A stretch of DNA of 50,048 bases from an uncultured Pelagibacteraceae bacterium (GCA_902516425.1 CABXYE010000005.1:1-50048); one strand, 5' to 3'; positions 32,018 through 42,380 are shown, counted from the stretch's first letter. Translations and numbers: made by a program. The notes: generated by a model not told the origin, from the sequence alone.

Positions 32018-33142
32018 CTATCTCTGATTTAGACGAACAACTTTTCTGTATTTATTGCCTTTATAGCTCGCAAGCGGACGAATTAATTTATTTGCAGCAT
32101 GCTGCTCAATTATATGAGCTGACCAACCTGTAATTCTCGAAATTACAAAAATTGGTGTAAAGAAATCAGTATCAAAACCCATTAAATGATATGTAGGCCC
32201 TGTAGGATAATCTACATTAGGGTGGATGTTCTTTCTGTCGATCATCACTTTTTCAACAATGTCGTAAATTTTTTCAAATTTTTTATCTTTTTTAATTTTT
32301 GCAACTTTTCCAAAATATTCTCTCATTGTAGGAACTCTAGAATCTCCACTTTTATAAACTCGATGACCAAACCCCATCACAACATCCTTATTATCTAGAG
32401 CTTTATTAATCCAATTTAAGGCATTTTCAGGTTTTTTTATTTTATTCATCATATGCATCACTTCCTCATTAGCCCCACCGTGTAAAGGACCCTTTAAACT
32501 GGCAATGGCCCCAGTAATTGCACCGTGAATATCTGACAAACTACTTGTGATAGTTCTTGCTGTAAATGTTGATACGTTAAAACTATGTTCAGCGTATAAA
32601 ATTAATGAGACATCAAAAGCTTTTACTATTTCTTTACTAGGCACTTTTCCAAAACACATATGAAAAAAATTTTCAGAGAAGGAAAGTTTTTTCTTGGGAG
32701 GAATGACTTTTTTACCTTTTCTTATTCTATAAAATGCAGCTAAAGCAACGGGTGTTTTAGCAAAAATTCTCATTACTTTTCTCATGTTTGATTTTGGTGA
32801 ATTGTCTTTAGTATCTTTATCTTCAAGGCCCATTATACTGACAGCAGTTCTTGCAACATCCATTGGATGAGCCTTTTTTGGGAATTTTTTAATGTCATCT
32901 AATAAAGTTTTTGACAAATTTCTCTCTTTTCTTTCAATTTTTTCAAAAGCTTTTAATTGTTTTTTATTTGGAAGTTCGCCATTTAAAATTAGATAAGCAA
33001 CTTCTTCAAACTTACATTTTGCACATAAATCTTGAGCAGCGTAACCTCTATAAGTCAAAGAGTTAATTTCTGGCATAACTTTAGAAACCTCTGTTTCATC
33101 AACAGTTATTCCAAGCAGACCTTTTTTAATATCGTCACTCAT
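32018..33142 (-). CDS. prpC: 2-methylcitrate synthase
   Basis: The enzyme condenses propionyl-CoA with oxaloacetate. The 374-residue protein is of the short citrate synthase type with the active-site His segment GPLHGGANEEVMHM and the signature GFGHRVYKSGDSRVP. DVARTAVSIMG and the short length fit PrpC, and the operon with prpB and prpD makes methylcitrate rather than citrate the likely product, though many such enzymes do both. The ATG overlaps the prpB stop by one base (TAATG). It is the last gene of the operon. Confidence 0.92.
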   Translation of the reverse strand: MSDDIKKGLLGITVDETEVSKVMPEINSLTYRGYAAQDLCAKCKFEEVAYLILNGELPNKKQLKAFEKIERKERNLSKTLLDDIKKFPKKAHPMDVARTAVSIMGLEDKDTKDNSPKSNMRKVMRIFAKTPVALAAFYRIRKGKKVIPPKKKLSFSENFFHMCFGKVPSKEIVKAFDVSLILYAEHSFNVSTFTARTITSSLSDIHGAITGAIASLKGPLHGGANEEVMHMMNKIKKPENALNWINKALDNKDVVMGFGHRVYKSGDSRVPTMREYFGKVAKIKKDKKFEKIYDIVEKVMIDRKNIHPNVDYPTGPTYHLMGFDTDFFTPIFVISRITGWSAHIIEQHAANKLIRPLASYKGNKYRKVVRLNQR

Positions 33143-34038
33143 TATTCATGACCTTCTGTGTCAAAATTATAAATTTTTTCGTCCAAACTATTATATTTTT
33201 CATAATCTACAAGATCATATAACCGTTTTCTGGTTTGCATTTTATCAATAATGTTATTTTGATGTCCATTTGCATAAATGTCTCTTAAACCATCCTCGAC
33301 ATTTTTCATTGCTAATCTTTGAGTTGTGACAGGATATATAACTATATTATATCCAAGATTTTCTAATTCTTTATAGTTTAATAATTTTGTTTTCCCAAAT
33401 TCAGTCATATTAGCGAGTAAATAACATGAAAGTTCTTTTCTAACTTTTTCAAAATCTTTTTCATCATAAAGCGCTTCAGGAAATATAATTTCTGCACCAG
33501 CGTCGATATAAGCTTTACATCTATCAATCATTTTATCTATTCCTTCTACACTTTTTGCATCTGATCTTGCAATAATTTTAAAATTTTCATCTTTTTTTGC
33601 TGACACGCACTCTTTAATTTTTTTGATCATTGCATCAGTTGATATCAATTCTTTATTATCTAAGTGTCCACATCTTTTTCTCTCGATTTGATCCTCAATG
33701 TGAATTCCAGTAATTCCAAACTCCTCAAAAGTTTCTATAGTTTCTTTACAAGATTTAAACCCGGTATCAATATCAACAATTGTAGGAAGATTAGTAACTC
33801 TGGAGATTAAATATGACCGAGTGCTAACATCTTGTAATGTAGTTAAGCCAATATCTGGAAATCCAAGATCATTTGCCATAACTCCTCCTGAAACATAAAC
33901 AGCATCATAACCTATCTCCTCAATTAATTTTGCAGTTAAGGGATTGTAGGCACCAGGCACTCTTAATATTTTTTTTGATTTTAATTTTTCTGAAAAATCT
34001 TTTCTTTTTTGTATTGGTTCTTTCTCAACAAAATGCAT
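33142..34038 (-). CDS. prpB: 2-methylisocitrate lyase
   Basis: The enzyme cleaves 2-methylisocitrate to succinate and pyruvate. The 298-residue protein has the PEP mutase/isocitrate lyase fold with YVSGGVMANDLGFPDIGLTT, IVDIDTGF, IHIEDQIERKRCGH (catalytic Cys in KRCGH) and IARSDAKSVEG. KRCGH and the C-terminal MQTRKRLYDLVDYEKY match PrpB closely. The start overlaps the prpD stop in TAATG, and the stop does the same with prpC, so all three cycle enzymes are translationally coupled. Confidence 0.95.
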   Translation of the reverse strand: MHFVEKEPIQKRKDFSEKLKSKKILRVPGAYNPLTAKLIEEIGYDAVYVSGGVMANDLGFPDIGLTTLQDVSTRSYLISRVTNLPTIVDIDTGFKSCKETIETFEEFGITGIHIEDQIERKRCGHLDNKELISTDAMIKKIKECVSAKKDENFKIIARSDAKSVEGIDKMIDRCKAYIDAGAEIIFPEALYDEKDFEKVRKELSCYLLANMTEFGKTKLLNYKELENLGYNIVIYPVTTQRLAMKNVEDGLRDIYANGHQNNIIDKMQTRKRLYDLVDYEKYNSLDEKIYNFDTEGHE

Positions 34039-35540
34039 TAAAAAATACCTTTTTTTAAGTTTCGTTTAATTTTACTCTTTCTTACCACAATATTTAATCT
34101 ATCTAATTGGCCAGGCTTTAATTTTATTAAGTTTTGCACTGTTTTTAAAAATCTATCTATTTCGTTTTTATCTAATAAATTTTCAGTAAGAGTTAAAAAT
34201 TTATTAATGTAGTTTTTTCTTTTGAACGGTCTTGATCCGTATGGGTGAGCATCAGCAACTCCTTGTTCTTCAGTGATTTTTTTACCGTTTTTTAATGTTA
34301 TTACTACTTTTGCTCCAAAGGCCTTTTTTTTTGGATTTGGATCGTGATATCTTTTTGTCCATTTTTTATCCTCATGGGTTTTGATTGATCTCCATATTTT
34401 AATTGTACTTTTTCTTTTTGCTCTAGCTTTTGAATAAGATTTAACATGGTGCCAATTACCATCTTCTAAAGCTACAGCAAAAATGTACATTATTGAGTGA
34501 TCTAGAGTTTCTCTGCTTGCATTTGGATCCATTTTTTGGGGGTCATTTGCACCAGTACCAATTACATAATGAGTATGATGACTGGTATAGATATCTATTT
34601 TCCTAATCTGATTAAGGTTTGGAACTTTTTTTTTAAGTTTTTTGGCTAGATCAATTAATGCTTGTGATTGATATTCAGCTGAGTACTCTTTTGTATAAGT
34701 TTCAAGTATTGCTTTTTTAGTCTCGTTCTTTTTTGGAAGTGGAACTTTATACGATGCTTTTTTTCCATCTAAAATCCTAGCTATTACACTATCCTCGCCC
34801 TCATAGATTGGACTTGGCGCACCTTCACCTCTCATAACTCTATCAACAGCTTCAATGGCAAGTTTACCAGCATGTGCAGGGGCATAGGCTTTCCAACTTG
34901 AAATTTCTCCTTTTCTTGATTGTCTTGTTGAAATAGTTGTATGCAAAGCCTGTTGGACTGCTTGATATATTGTTTCTGTATTTAACTTTAACATAGATCC
35001 AATTCCAGCGGCAACACTAGGACCTAAATGAGCTATATGATCTACCTTATGTTTATGTAAGCAAATGCCTTTTACAAGATTAACTTGCACTTCATAGGCA
35101 GTAATTATTCCTCTTAAAAGATCTAGTCCACTCTTCTTATTTTGTTGTGCAACACTTATTAGGGGAGGAATGTTATCACCAGGATGACTATAATCAGCTG
35201 CTAAAAAAGTATCATGAAAATCAAGTTCTCTTACAGCTGTTCCATTACTCCATGCCGCCCATTCACAATCAAATCTTAATTTACTATTTATGCCAAATAA
35301 TGTTGCTCCATTATTTCTTAAATGTTTTAAAGCCATTTCTCTTGATGAGATTACTGGGTGTCTGTTTAAAGAAGCTATTGCGACTGATGCATTATCGATA
35401 ATTCTATTAATTACCATTTCTATTGCCTCTTTGTCTAATTTTGCATTATCACTTGCAATTTCTGCAATTTTCCAAGCTAATTGTTTTTTTTTTGGTAAAT
35501 GGATTTTAGATGGAAAAACTTTTACGTTGTGTATGATCAA
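34038..35540 (-). CDS. prpD: 2-methylcitrate dehydratase, TTG start
   Basis: This MmgE/PrpD-family enzyme dehydrates 2-methylcitrate to 2-methylaconitate. Its 500 residues include [36 protein letters not shown] and [20 protein letters not shown]. The start is TTG at 35540, supported by AGGAG at 35546-35550 (on the minus strand) with five bases between; no earlier ATG exists. It heads the propionate operon in the order prpD-prpB-prpC. The 51 bases separating it from gph hold no clear terminator. A separate methylaconitate isomerase or hydratase would be needed to complete the cycle. Confidence 0.93.
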   Translation of the reverse strand: MIIHNVKVFPSKIHLPKKKQLAWKIAEIASDNAKLDKEAIEMVINRIIDNASVAIASLNRHPVISSREMALKHLRNNGATLFGINSKLRFDCEWAAWSNGTAVRELDFHDTFLAADYSHPGDNIPPLISVAQQNKKSGLDLLRGIITAYEVQVNLVKGICLHKHKVDHIAHLGPSVAAGIGSMLKLNTETIYQAVQQALHTTISTRQSRKGEISSWKAYAPAHAGKLAIEAVDRVMRGEGAPSPIYEGEDSVIARILDGKKASYKVPLPKKNETKKAILETYTKEYSAEYQSQALIDLAKKLKKKVPNLNQIRKIDIYTSHHTHYVIGTGANDPQKMDPNASRETLDHSIMYIFAVALEDGNWHHVKSYSKARAKRKSTIKIWRSIKTHEDKKWTKRYHDPNPKKKAFGAKVVITLKNGKKITEEQGVADAHPYGSRPFKRKNYINKFLTLTENLLDKNEIDRFLKTVQNLIKLKPGQLDRLNIVVRKSKIKRNLKKGIF

Positions 35541-35591
35541 AATAACTCCTAATAAAAAACTGTTCTAATAGGTAAAAAAAAATAATCAATA

Positions 35592-36275
35592 TTAAAGATA
35601 TTTTCCTACAATTTTTTCAATACCAATGAAGTCTTTTATTAAGTGATTATGGTAAATTTCTGTTGTTTTTTTTTCAGTATATCCATCTTCTAGTAAAATC
35701 ACTGGAATTCCAGCTTGTTTTGCGGCATTAGCATCTGTCTCACTATCACCAATCATTAAAGTTTTTTTAAGATCTCCATCTAAAATTTCAATGACCGATG
35801 TCAAATGTCTTGGATCAGGCTTGCAATAATCAAATGTATTGTGTCCAGCCACATATTCAAAAAACTCATATATTCCAATTTTTTTAAGAAGATCAATTGC
35901 TAAATGCTCTTGTTTGTTAGTGCAAACACCCATGGAAATTTTTTTTTCTTTTGACCATATTAAAAAATCTTTTACACCATCAATGAGCTTACTTTCATTA
36001 ACAATATTTTTCCCATAATAATTTACAAACTCTTTCACCATTTCTTTTTTAACTTTTTCATCTTGAACTTTTCCAAATTCTTTTTTAGCTTGACCCCATA
36101 TTGATCTACCAAGCATAGCACCAGCACCTTGGCCGACCAGGTTTCTGATTTCCTCTGTAGATTTTGTTGGATATCCAAATTTATTCATTACATGATTATG
36201 AGCTCTCATCAAATCTGGGGCTGTATCTACTAGTGTGCCATCTAAGTCAAAAAGAATTGTATAAATTTGTTTCAT
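35592..36275 (-). CDS. gph: HAD-family phosphatase, probable phosphoglycolate phosphatase
   Basis: The 227-residue HAD hydrolase has motif I FDLDGTLVDTAPDL (residues 9-22, nucleophile Asp9), a cap domain, motif II region GVCTNKQEHL, Lys in DYCKPDPRHL and motif IV IGDSETDANAAKQAG. The type is Gph/CbbZ, which removes 2-phosphoglycolate formed during DNA repair or oxygenase reactions, although related HADs act on other sugar phosphates. It lies upstream of prpD on the same strand and diverges from the glmU-like gene across 71 bases. Confidence 0.85.
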   Translation of the reverse strand: MKQIYTILFDLDGTLVDTAPDLMRAHNHVMNKFGYPTKSTEEIRNLVGQGAGAMLGRSIWGQAKKEFGKVQDEKVKKEMVKEFVNYYGKNIVNESKLIDGVKDFLIWSKEKKISMGVCTNKQEHLAIDLLKKIGIYEFFEYVAGHNTFDYCKPDPRHLTSVIEILDGDLKKTLMIGDSETDANAAKQAGIPVILLEDGYTEKKTTEIYHNHLIKDFIGIEKIVGKYL

Positions 36276-36346
36276 TTTTAAAAGTATTTTTAAGAAATAT
36301 TTTGTGAATTAAGAAAGATATATACTTAATATAAATGATTTTCTAG

Positions 36347-36970
36347 ATGAAACAATTAAATTTAAAAAAACTTCAAGATTCACTTAGAAAAAAATTTTTA
36401 AAATCTGGTGTAAAAATGATTGCTCCAGATACAATTTATTTTTCAAAAGATACTAAAGTTGGAAAAAATGTGACCATAGAACCATACGTAGTTATTGGCG
36501 CAAAAGTAAAGATTGGAAATAGTGTAATTATAAAATCTTTTAGTCATTTAGAGAATTGTAGAATTGAAAGTAAAGTAGAGATAGGCCCTTATGCAAGAAT
36601 AAGACCAGGAACAATTTTAAAAGAAGGCTCCAAGGTTGGTAACTTTGTTGAAATTAAGAAAAGCACAGTCGGTAAGAAATCCAAGGTAAATCATTTAACT
36701 TATATTGGTGACACATCAATTGGAAAATCAGTAAATGTTGGAGCTGGAACTATCACGTGTAATTATGATGGAATAAAAAAGAATAAAACTAGAATAAAAG
36801 ATAATGTTTTTATTGGCTCTAACTCATCTCTGGTAGCTCCATTAACACTTGAAGAAAGTAGTATAGTTGGGGCAGGGTCTGTAATTACTAGAAGTGTTAA
36901 AAAAAAATCTCTAGCACTTGCTAGGGCTCAACAATTAGAAGTAAAAAATTATAAAAGAAAGTCTAAATAA
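36347..36970 (+). CDS. Stand-alone GlmU-type glucosamine-1-phosphate acetyltransferase domain
   Basis: The 207 residues correspond to the C-terminal half of GlmU only: the linker helix and GVKMIAPDTIYFSKDT, then hexapeptide coils with YARIRPGTILKEGSKVGNF, EIKKSTVGKKSKVNHLTYIGD (catalytic His in NHLTYIGD), GAGTITCNYDGIKKNKTRI and GSNSSLVAPLTL. The N-terminal uridylyltransferase domain of about 230 residues is absent, and only 71 bases separate this start from the divergent gph. It should acetylate glucosamine-1-phosphate, leaving uridylylation to another protein. It is followed after two bases by glmS, which makes its precursor, so the domain is in its proper pathway. Confidence 0.9.
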   Translation: MKQLNLKKLQDSLRKKFLKSGVKMIAPDTIYFSKDTKVGKNVTIEPYVVIGAKVKIGNSVIIKSFSHLENCRIESKVEIGPYARIRPGTILKEGSKVGNFVEIKKSTVGKKSKVNHLTYIGDTSIGKSVNVGAGTITCNYDGIKKNKTRIKDNVFIGSNSSLVAPLTLEESSIVGAGSVITRSVKKKSLALARAQQLEVKNYKRKSK

Positions 36971-36972
36971 AT

Positions 36973-38793
36973 ATGTGTGGAATAATTGGAATAAATAGTA
37001 ATAGACCCGTCTCATCAACAATAATTAGTTCCTTAAAAAAATTGGAATATAGAGGATATGACTCTGCAGGAATTGCAACACTTTCAAACAATGAAATTAA
37101 CGAAGTTAAATCAGAGGGCAGAGTAGATAGACTTGAAAGTAACCCATTAATCAAAAACATGGTGGGGACTGTTGGAATAGGTCATGTTCGTTGGGCAACA
37201 CATGGTTTACCAAATAGCATAAACGCTCATCCTCATTCATCACTAAATGTCTCTGTAGTTCACAATGGTATAATTGAAAATTCGACACAGTTGAAAAAAT
37301 TTTTAGTTAACAAGGGTCATAAATTTAAATCACAAACTGATACAGAAGTAATTGTTCATTTAATCACAGAAAATCTAAAGACAGAGAATATTGTTAATTC
37401 AGTTCGAAAAACTTTAAAATCTCTTCACGGGAGTTTCGCACTTGGAATAATATTTAAAGATCAGCCAGATTTAATTGTTGGAGCAAGAAGAGGATCACCT
37501 CTAGCTGTTGGGTATGGTCCGAATGAAAATTATTTAGGTTCCGACTCATATGCTTTGAAAGCAATGACTAATAAAATTACTTATCTTAACGATGGCGAAT
37601 TTTGTATGATTAAAAAAGACCAAATTGAATTTTTTAGTGAGGATGGAACTAAGATCAATAAAAAAGTTTTAGAATTATCTTCCCAAGAAGAAAAATATGA
37701 CAAAGGTGATTACAAACATTTTATGGCTAAAGAAATAGAAGAACAACCATCAACATTAAAAAATGGAATAAATGAGTATATAGATACTTTAAATAAAGAC
37801 ATTAATATTTATAATTTTCCATGGAAATCCTCCGAAATTTCTAAAATAATTTTGATTGGTTGTGGCACAGCCTATCATTCATGTTTATTAGCAAAGTACT
37901 GGTTTGAGGAACTCACTTCTTTAGATGTAAACGTAGATATAGCTTCAGAATTTAGATATAGAAATAACAGATTTAAAAAAGATACTTTATATGTATTTGT
38001 CTCTCAATCCGGTGAAACAGCTGATACTTATGCTGCTTTAGATTTATGTAATCAAAATGATATGAAGACATGTGCTGTTGTAAATGTCATTGAAAGCTCT
38101 ATTGCTAGAGATTCTAAATTTGTTTTACCAATACACTGTGGTACTGAAATAGGTGTTGCATCCACTAAAGCTTTTTTAGGGCAGATTTTAATTTTGTATA
38201 TTTTGGGCTTAAAAATTGGCTTACTAAGAAAAGATTTAAAAAGGGAAATATTTAATCAAAAATTAAAAGATCTTAGGTCTTTGCCCAAACTAGCAGAAAA
38301 GACTTTAATGACTGATAACAAAATTCAATCAATATCAAATACCTTTAATGAGGCAAAAGGCTCGATGTTCTTAGGAAGAGGTTTTTCTTTTCCAATAGCA
38401 TTAGAGGGCGCGTTAAAATTAAAAGAATTGTCCTATATTCATGCCGAAGGTTATCCTGCAGGAGAAATGAAACATGGTCCACTTGCTTTAATTGAAGAGG
38501 GAATGCCTGTTGTTGTTTTGGCACCAAGAGATAGTTACTATAAAAAGACAATCTCAAATATGCAGGAAGTTATTGCTAGAGGAGCAAAAGTTTTATTGAT
38601 TACAGATAAGAGTGAAGATGAGGTGGTTTCAGAAAATATTTGGGAAAAAATAGAAGTTGAAAGTTCTAGCGAAGATCTTTTACCTTTCCTTTTAACAATA
38701 CCTTTACAAAAATTGGCTTATTATTCAGCACTTAAAAAAGGATTTGATATAGATAAGCCTCGAAATTTGGCCAAATCAGTAACCGTTGAATAA
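36973..38793 (+). CDS. glmS: Glucosamine-fructose-6-phosphate aminotransferase (isomerizing)
   Basis: The enzyme makes glucosamine-6-phosphate from fructose-6-phosphate and glutamine, the first step to UDP-GlcNAc. The 606-residue protein begins MCGIIGI, with catalytic Cys after Met removal. It has EYRGYDSAGIAT, HVRWATHG and HNGIIENSTQLK in the glutaminase domain, then two SIS sugar-isomerase domains (IGCGTAYHS, VFVSQSGETADT, GRGFSFPIALEGALKLKELS) and the C-terminal DKPRNLAKSVTVE. The start lies two bases after the GlmU-like gene. No glmS ribozyme or leader is present, consistent with this internal operon position. Confidence 0.97.
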   Translation: MCGIIGINSNRPVSSTIISSLKKLEYRGYDSAGIATLSNNEINEVKSEGRVDRLESNPLIKNMVGTVGIGHVRWATHGLPNSINAHPHSSLNVSVVHNGIIENSTQLKKFLVNKGHKFKSQTDTEVIVHLITENLKTENIVNSVRKTLKSLHGSFALGIIFKDQPDLIVGARRGSPLAVGYGPNENYLGSDSYALKAMTNKITYLNDGEFCMIKKDQIEFFSEDGTKINKKVLELSSQEEKYDKGDYKHFMAKEIEEQPSTLKNGINEYIDTLNKDINIYNFPWKSSEISKIILIGCGTAYHSCLLAKYWFEELTSLDVNVDIASEFRYRNNRFKKDTLYVFVSQSGETADTYAALDLCNQNDMKTCAVVNVIESSIARDSKFVLPIHCGTEIGVASTKAFLGQILILYILGLKIGLLRKDLKREIFNQKLKDLRSLPKLAEKTLMTDNKIQSISNTFNEAKGSMFLGRGFSFPIALEGALKLKELSYIHAEGYPAGEMKHGPLALIEEGMPVVVLAPRDSYYKKTISNMQEVIARGAKVLLITDKSEDEVVSENIWEKIEVESSSEDLLPFLLTIPLQKLAYYSALKKGFDIDKPRNLAKSVTVE

Positions 38794-38828
38794 TAGAAAA
38801 ACTCTGATACAACAATTCTGAGTTGAAT

Positions 38829-40208
38829 ATGAAAAATTGGAAAGTAAATAGTTGGAGAAAGTATCCTGTTAAACACATACCAAAGTATGATGATGAGAGG
38901 GAACTTAATAGTGTTTTAAATAAATTAAAAACATTTCCACCACTTGTATTTGCAGGTGAGACTAGACATTTAAAAGATCAACTAGCTAAAGTAGTTGATG
39001 GTAAGGCTTTTTTATTACAGGGAGGTGATTGTGCTGAAAGTTTTGCAGAATTCCATCCCGATAACATCAGAGATACTTTTAAAGTAATTCTTCAAATGGC
39101 TTTGGTAATGACATATTCAGCATCTTTACCTATTGTTAAACTTGGTAGGATTGCAGGACAGTTTTCTAAACCAAGAAGTGCCCCAACAGAGAAACAAGGT
39201 GATATTGAGTTACCAAGTTATTTAGGTGATAATATTAATGCAATAGACTTTAACGAAAAAGCTAGAAGACCAGATCCAAAAAGAATGTACAAAGCGTATT
39301 CTCAATCAGCTTCAACGTTAAATCTTTTGCGAGCATTTTCAAAAGGTGGTTTTGCAGATTTGAACAAAGTTCATTTGTGGAACTTAGACTACATTAAAAA
39401 AAGTCCACAAGCTAAAAAATTTAAAGATTTAGAGGATAAGATTGCTGATGCGTTGGCTTTTATGGAGGCATGTGGAATCACTTCAGACTTTAATAATAGA
39501 TTATACACTGTAAATTTCTGGACATCACACGAAGCATTACATTTACCATTTGAGGAAAGTATGACCAGAGTAGACTCTACAACCGGTGAGTACCACGATA
39601 CATCTGCTCATTTTGTATGGATTGGTGATAGAACAAGACAATTAAATGGCGGACATGTTGAATTTTGCAAAGGAATAGAAAATCCAATTGGAATAAAGTG
39701 TGGCCCAACTTCTAAACCCGAGGAGATTGCAAAAATTTGTGAAGTATTAAATCCAAAAAATGAAAAAGGAAAAATAACTTTAATCTCAAGATTTGGCCAT
39801 CAAAATGTAGAAAAGTTTTTGCCTAAGTTAATAAGACGAATTAAAAAAGAAGGGCTTAATGTTATTTGGTCTTGCGACCCCATGCATGGTAATACTATTG
39901 CATCAACAACTGGTTTTAAAACTAGACCTTTTAATAATGTTGTAAATGAGGTTAAAAATGTTTTTGGTGTGCATCAATCAGAAGGATCTTATGCAGGTGG
40001 CTTGCATGTCGAAATGACTGGCCAAGATGTGACAGAGTGTACTGGTGGTGCAAGAAAAATATCTGATGCTGACTTATCTAGCAGGTATCACACACATTGT
40101 GATCCAAGACTAAATTCTGATCAAGCTTTAGAACTGGCTTTCTTAATTTCTGATGAGATTAAAAAGAATAGCAGCTATTCCAAAAATGCTATTCAAGCGG
40201 CATCTTAG
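38829..40208 (+). CDS. Class II 3-deoxy-7-phosphoheptulonate (DAHP) synthase
   Basis: The enzyme starts the shikimate pathway from PEP and erythrose-4-phosphate. I take ATG 38829; the upstream TTG at 38823 adds only two residues. The 459-residue plant-like class II enzyme has WKVNSWRKYPVKHIP at its start, the metal-binding Cys in FLLQGGDCAESF, TEKQGDIELPSYLGDNIN, and RYHTHCDPRLNSDQALELAF at the end. No regulatory domain is fused. It lies 35 bases after glmS and ends 39 bases before nadE on the same strand. Confidence 0.95.
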   Translation: MKNWKVNSWRKYPVKHIPKYDDERELNSVLNKLKTFPPLVFAGETRHLKDQLAKVVDGKAFLLQGGDCAESFAEFHPDNIRDTFKVILQMALVMTYSASLPIVKLGRIAGQFSKPRSAPTEKQGDIELPSYLGDNINAIDFNEKARRPDPKRMYKAYSQSASTLNLLRAFSKGGFADLNKVHLWNLDYIKKSPQAKKFKDLEDKIADALAFMEACGITSDFNNRLYTVNFWTSHEALHLPFEESMTRVDSTTGEYHDTSAHFVWIGDRTRQLNGGHVEFCKGIENPIGIKCGPTSKPEEIAKICEVLNPKNEKGKITLISRFGHQNVEKFLPKLIRRIKKEGLNVIWSCDPMHGNTIASTTGFKTRPFNNVVNEVKNVFGVHQSEGSYAGGLHVEMTGQDVTECTGGARKISDADLSSRYHTHCDPRLNSDQALELAFLISDEIKKNSSYSKNAIQAAS

Positions 40209-40247
40209 GCTATTGCTTTAAATTGTGAGATTATTAAATAGAGTACT

Positions 40248-40985
40248 ATGAATCCTAAAGAAAAAACAAAATTTATATCAAATTGGATTAAATCTTATGC
40301 AGAAGGAATGCCTTCAAAAGCACAATCTTTGGTAATTGGTATTTCTGGAGGTATAGATTCTTCTGTTTCAAGTACATTGAGTGCCATGACAGGCTTAAGA
40401 ACAATAGTTCTTACAATGCCAATAAAACAAATAGAAAACCAACACGACTTAAGTCTAAAGCACCAAAATTGGCTAATTAAGAATTTTAAAAATGTTGAAG
40501 CTCATACAATTAGCTTGGATAAGCTATTTGAGACTTTTTCTTTGACGTTGAATAAATTTGATAATGAGCATGGTTTTGCAAACTCTAGAGCAAGATTGAG
40601 AATGACAACTCTTTATCAAGTAGCAGCAGCAAATAAAGGTATTGTTGTAGGTACAGGTAATAAAGTTGAGGACTTTGGTGTTGGATTTTATACAAAATAT
40701 GGAGATGGTGGAGTAGATATTTCACCAATAGCAGATTGCAATAAGACTGAAGTTTGGGAATTAGGTAAAGAATTAGGAATATTAAAGGAAATTATCGATG
40801 CGCCCCCTACGGATGGTTTATGGGACGATGGAAGAACTGACGAGGGCCAGCTCGGTTTTAGTTACAATGAATTAGAAGATGCAATGAGTAATCCCGACTC
40901 ACCTCACAAAGCTAAATACGAAAAAATTAGAAAACAAAATTTGCATAAAATGGACCCTATTCCCGTATGCAAAATTCCTAGTTAA
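40248..40985 (+). CDS. nadE: NAD synthetase, ammonia-dependent form
   Basis: The enzyme amidates nicotinic acid adenine dinucleotide to NAD. The 245 residues contain the PP-loop ATP site VIGISGGIDSSVSS (about 27-40), ARLRMTTLYQVAA and VGTGNKVEDFGVGFYTKYGD, and PPTDGLWDDGRTDEGQLGFSY near the end. The short length without a glutaminase (nitrilase) domain indicates use of ammonia directly, or of a separate glutaminase. The gene has no close operon partner other than its strand neighbours. Confidence 0.93.
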   Translation: MNPKEKTKFISNWIKSYAEGMPSKAQSLVIGISGGIDSSVSSTLSAMTGLRTIVLTMPIKQIENQHDLSLKHQNWLIKNFKNVEAHTISLDKLFETFSLTLNKFDNEHGFANSRARLRMTTLYQVAAANKGIVVGTGNKVEDFGVGFYTKYGDGGVDISPIADCNKTEVWELGKELGILKEIIDAPPTDGLWDDGRTDEGQLGFSYNELEDAMSNPDSPHKAKYEKIRKQNLHKMDPIPVCKIPS

Positions 40986-41036
40986 TCAATTAGATTAACA
41001 AATCATCAAATAAGGTATATTTCTTAATCAACTGAT

Positions 41037-42380
41037 ATGGATATTTTTTTAACAAATAATTTAACTAATAAAAAAGAACATTTCGTTCCAAAAGAAAAAA
41101 AAAATGTTGGAATGTATGTCTGTGGACCTACTGTCTATGATGATCCTCATATAGGAAATGCAAGACCTTTAATAATTTTTGATATTTTATTTAAATTATT
41201 AAAGAATGAATTTCCTTTAGTTACTTATGTAAGAAATATAACAGATATTGATGATAAAATAATTAAATCATCACAAGAACAAAAAATTTCCACAAAAGAG
41301 TTGACTGAGAAAGTAACAAAAGATTTTTTAGATGATTGCAAATTTTTAAATTGTGATAATCCGACTCATCAACCAAAAGCAACTGAACACATTGATCTAA
41401 TGATTGAAATGATCAATGATTTAATAATAAAAGGATTTGCATACGAAAACAAAAAACATGTTTATTTTGAGGTTAAAAAATTTTCAGATTATGGGAAATT
41501 ATCGAACAAAAATTTAGAGGATTTAGTTGCTGGATCTAGAGTAGAGATTAGTGAAAATAAAAAAAACTCAGAAGACTTTGTTTTATGGAAACCATCAAAT
41601 AAAGATGAACCCGCCTGGAACTCACCCTGGGGTAAAGGTCGTCCAGGTTGGCATTTAGAGTGCTCTGCTATGTCAAAAAAATTCTTAGGTAACGAATTTG
41701 ATATTCACGGTGGTGGTATAGACTTAATTTTTCCTCATCATGAAAATGAAATAGCACAATCTAGATGTGCTAATGATAAAAAAGTTTTAGCAAATTATTG
41801 GGTTCATAACGCATTTATTACTATGTCCAATGAAAAAATGGCTAAATCACAAGGAAATATTCTTAAGATAAAAGATTTTAGAAATAAGATAAGTGGTCAA
41901 ATTATCAGATTAGCTTTAATGAGCGCACACTATAGACAACCATTAGATTGGAACGATAAATTATTAAGTGATTGTGAAAGTACTTTAGATAAATGGTATA
42001 AGGTCTATTCATCTAATCTTAAATCTGTCAATGTTTCAGATGAAATTTTAAAACCATTATATGAAGATTTGAATACCGCTGGATATATTGCCAACCTCCA
42101 TAAATTATATGAAAAAGCTAATAAAGGTGAAAACATAGACTTATTTGTTTCAGCTTGTAAATTTGTTGGTTTGATGAATGAAACCAGTGAGCAATGGAAT
42201 GAGTTTAAAAAGAATAGAGTATCTATAACAGAGGCTGAAATTAAAAATTTTCTTAGTTTAAGAGATAAAGCTAGAGAAATTAAGAATTATCAAGAAGCTG
42301 ACAAAATTAGAGACATGCTTTTAGACAAAGGTGTTTTAATAGAGGACAAAGATGGTAAAACACTCTGGAAATTTAAATGA
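41037..42380 (+). CDS. cysS: Cysteinyl-tRNA synthetase
   Basis: This class I aminoacyl-tRNA synthetase of 447 residues has MYVCGPTVYDDPHIGNARPL with the zinc Cys and the HIGH-type HIGN, then WHLECSAMS and FPHHENEIAQ (remaining zinc ligands), and the KMSKS-type loop KMAKSQGN. The anticodon-binding domain is short compared with the 461-residue E. coli enzyme. The ATGA overlap at 42377-42380 couples it to cimA. Confidence 0.96.
   Translation: MDIFLTNNLTNKKEHFVPKEKKNVGMYVCGPTVYDDPHIGNARPLIIFDILFKLLKNEFPLVTYVRNITDIDDKIIKSSQEQKISTKELTEKVTKDFLDDCKFLNCDNPTHQPKATEHIDLMIEMINDLIIKGFAYENKKHVYFEVKKFSDYGKLSNKNLEDLVAGSRVEISENKKNSEDFVLWKPSNKDEPAWNSPWGKGRPGWHLECSAMSKKFLGNEFDIHGGGIDLIFPHHENEIAQSRCANDKKVLANYWVHNAFITMSNEKMAKSQGNILKIKDFRNKISGQIIRLALMSAHYRQPLDWNDKLLSDCESTLDKWYKVYSSNLKSVNVSDEILKPLYEDLNTAGYIANLHKLYEKANKGENIDLFVSACKFVGLMNETSEQWNEFKKNRVSITEAEIKNFLSLRDKAREIKNYQEADKIRDMLLDKGVLIEDKDGKTLWKFK

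Noticed and set aside
35147-35568. Two plus-strand frames opposite the start of prpD
   Set aside because: They overlap each other and a conserved gene, with no ribosome-binding site or family resemblance.
38794-38828. AACTC/GAGTT hairpin after glmS as a terminator
   Set aside because: It is only five base pairs with a 15-base loop and no T-run.
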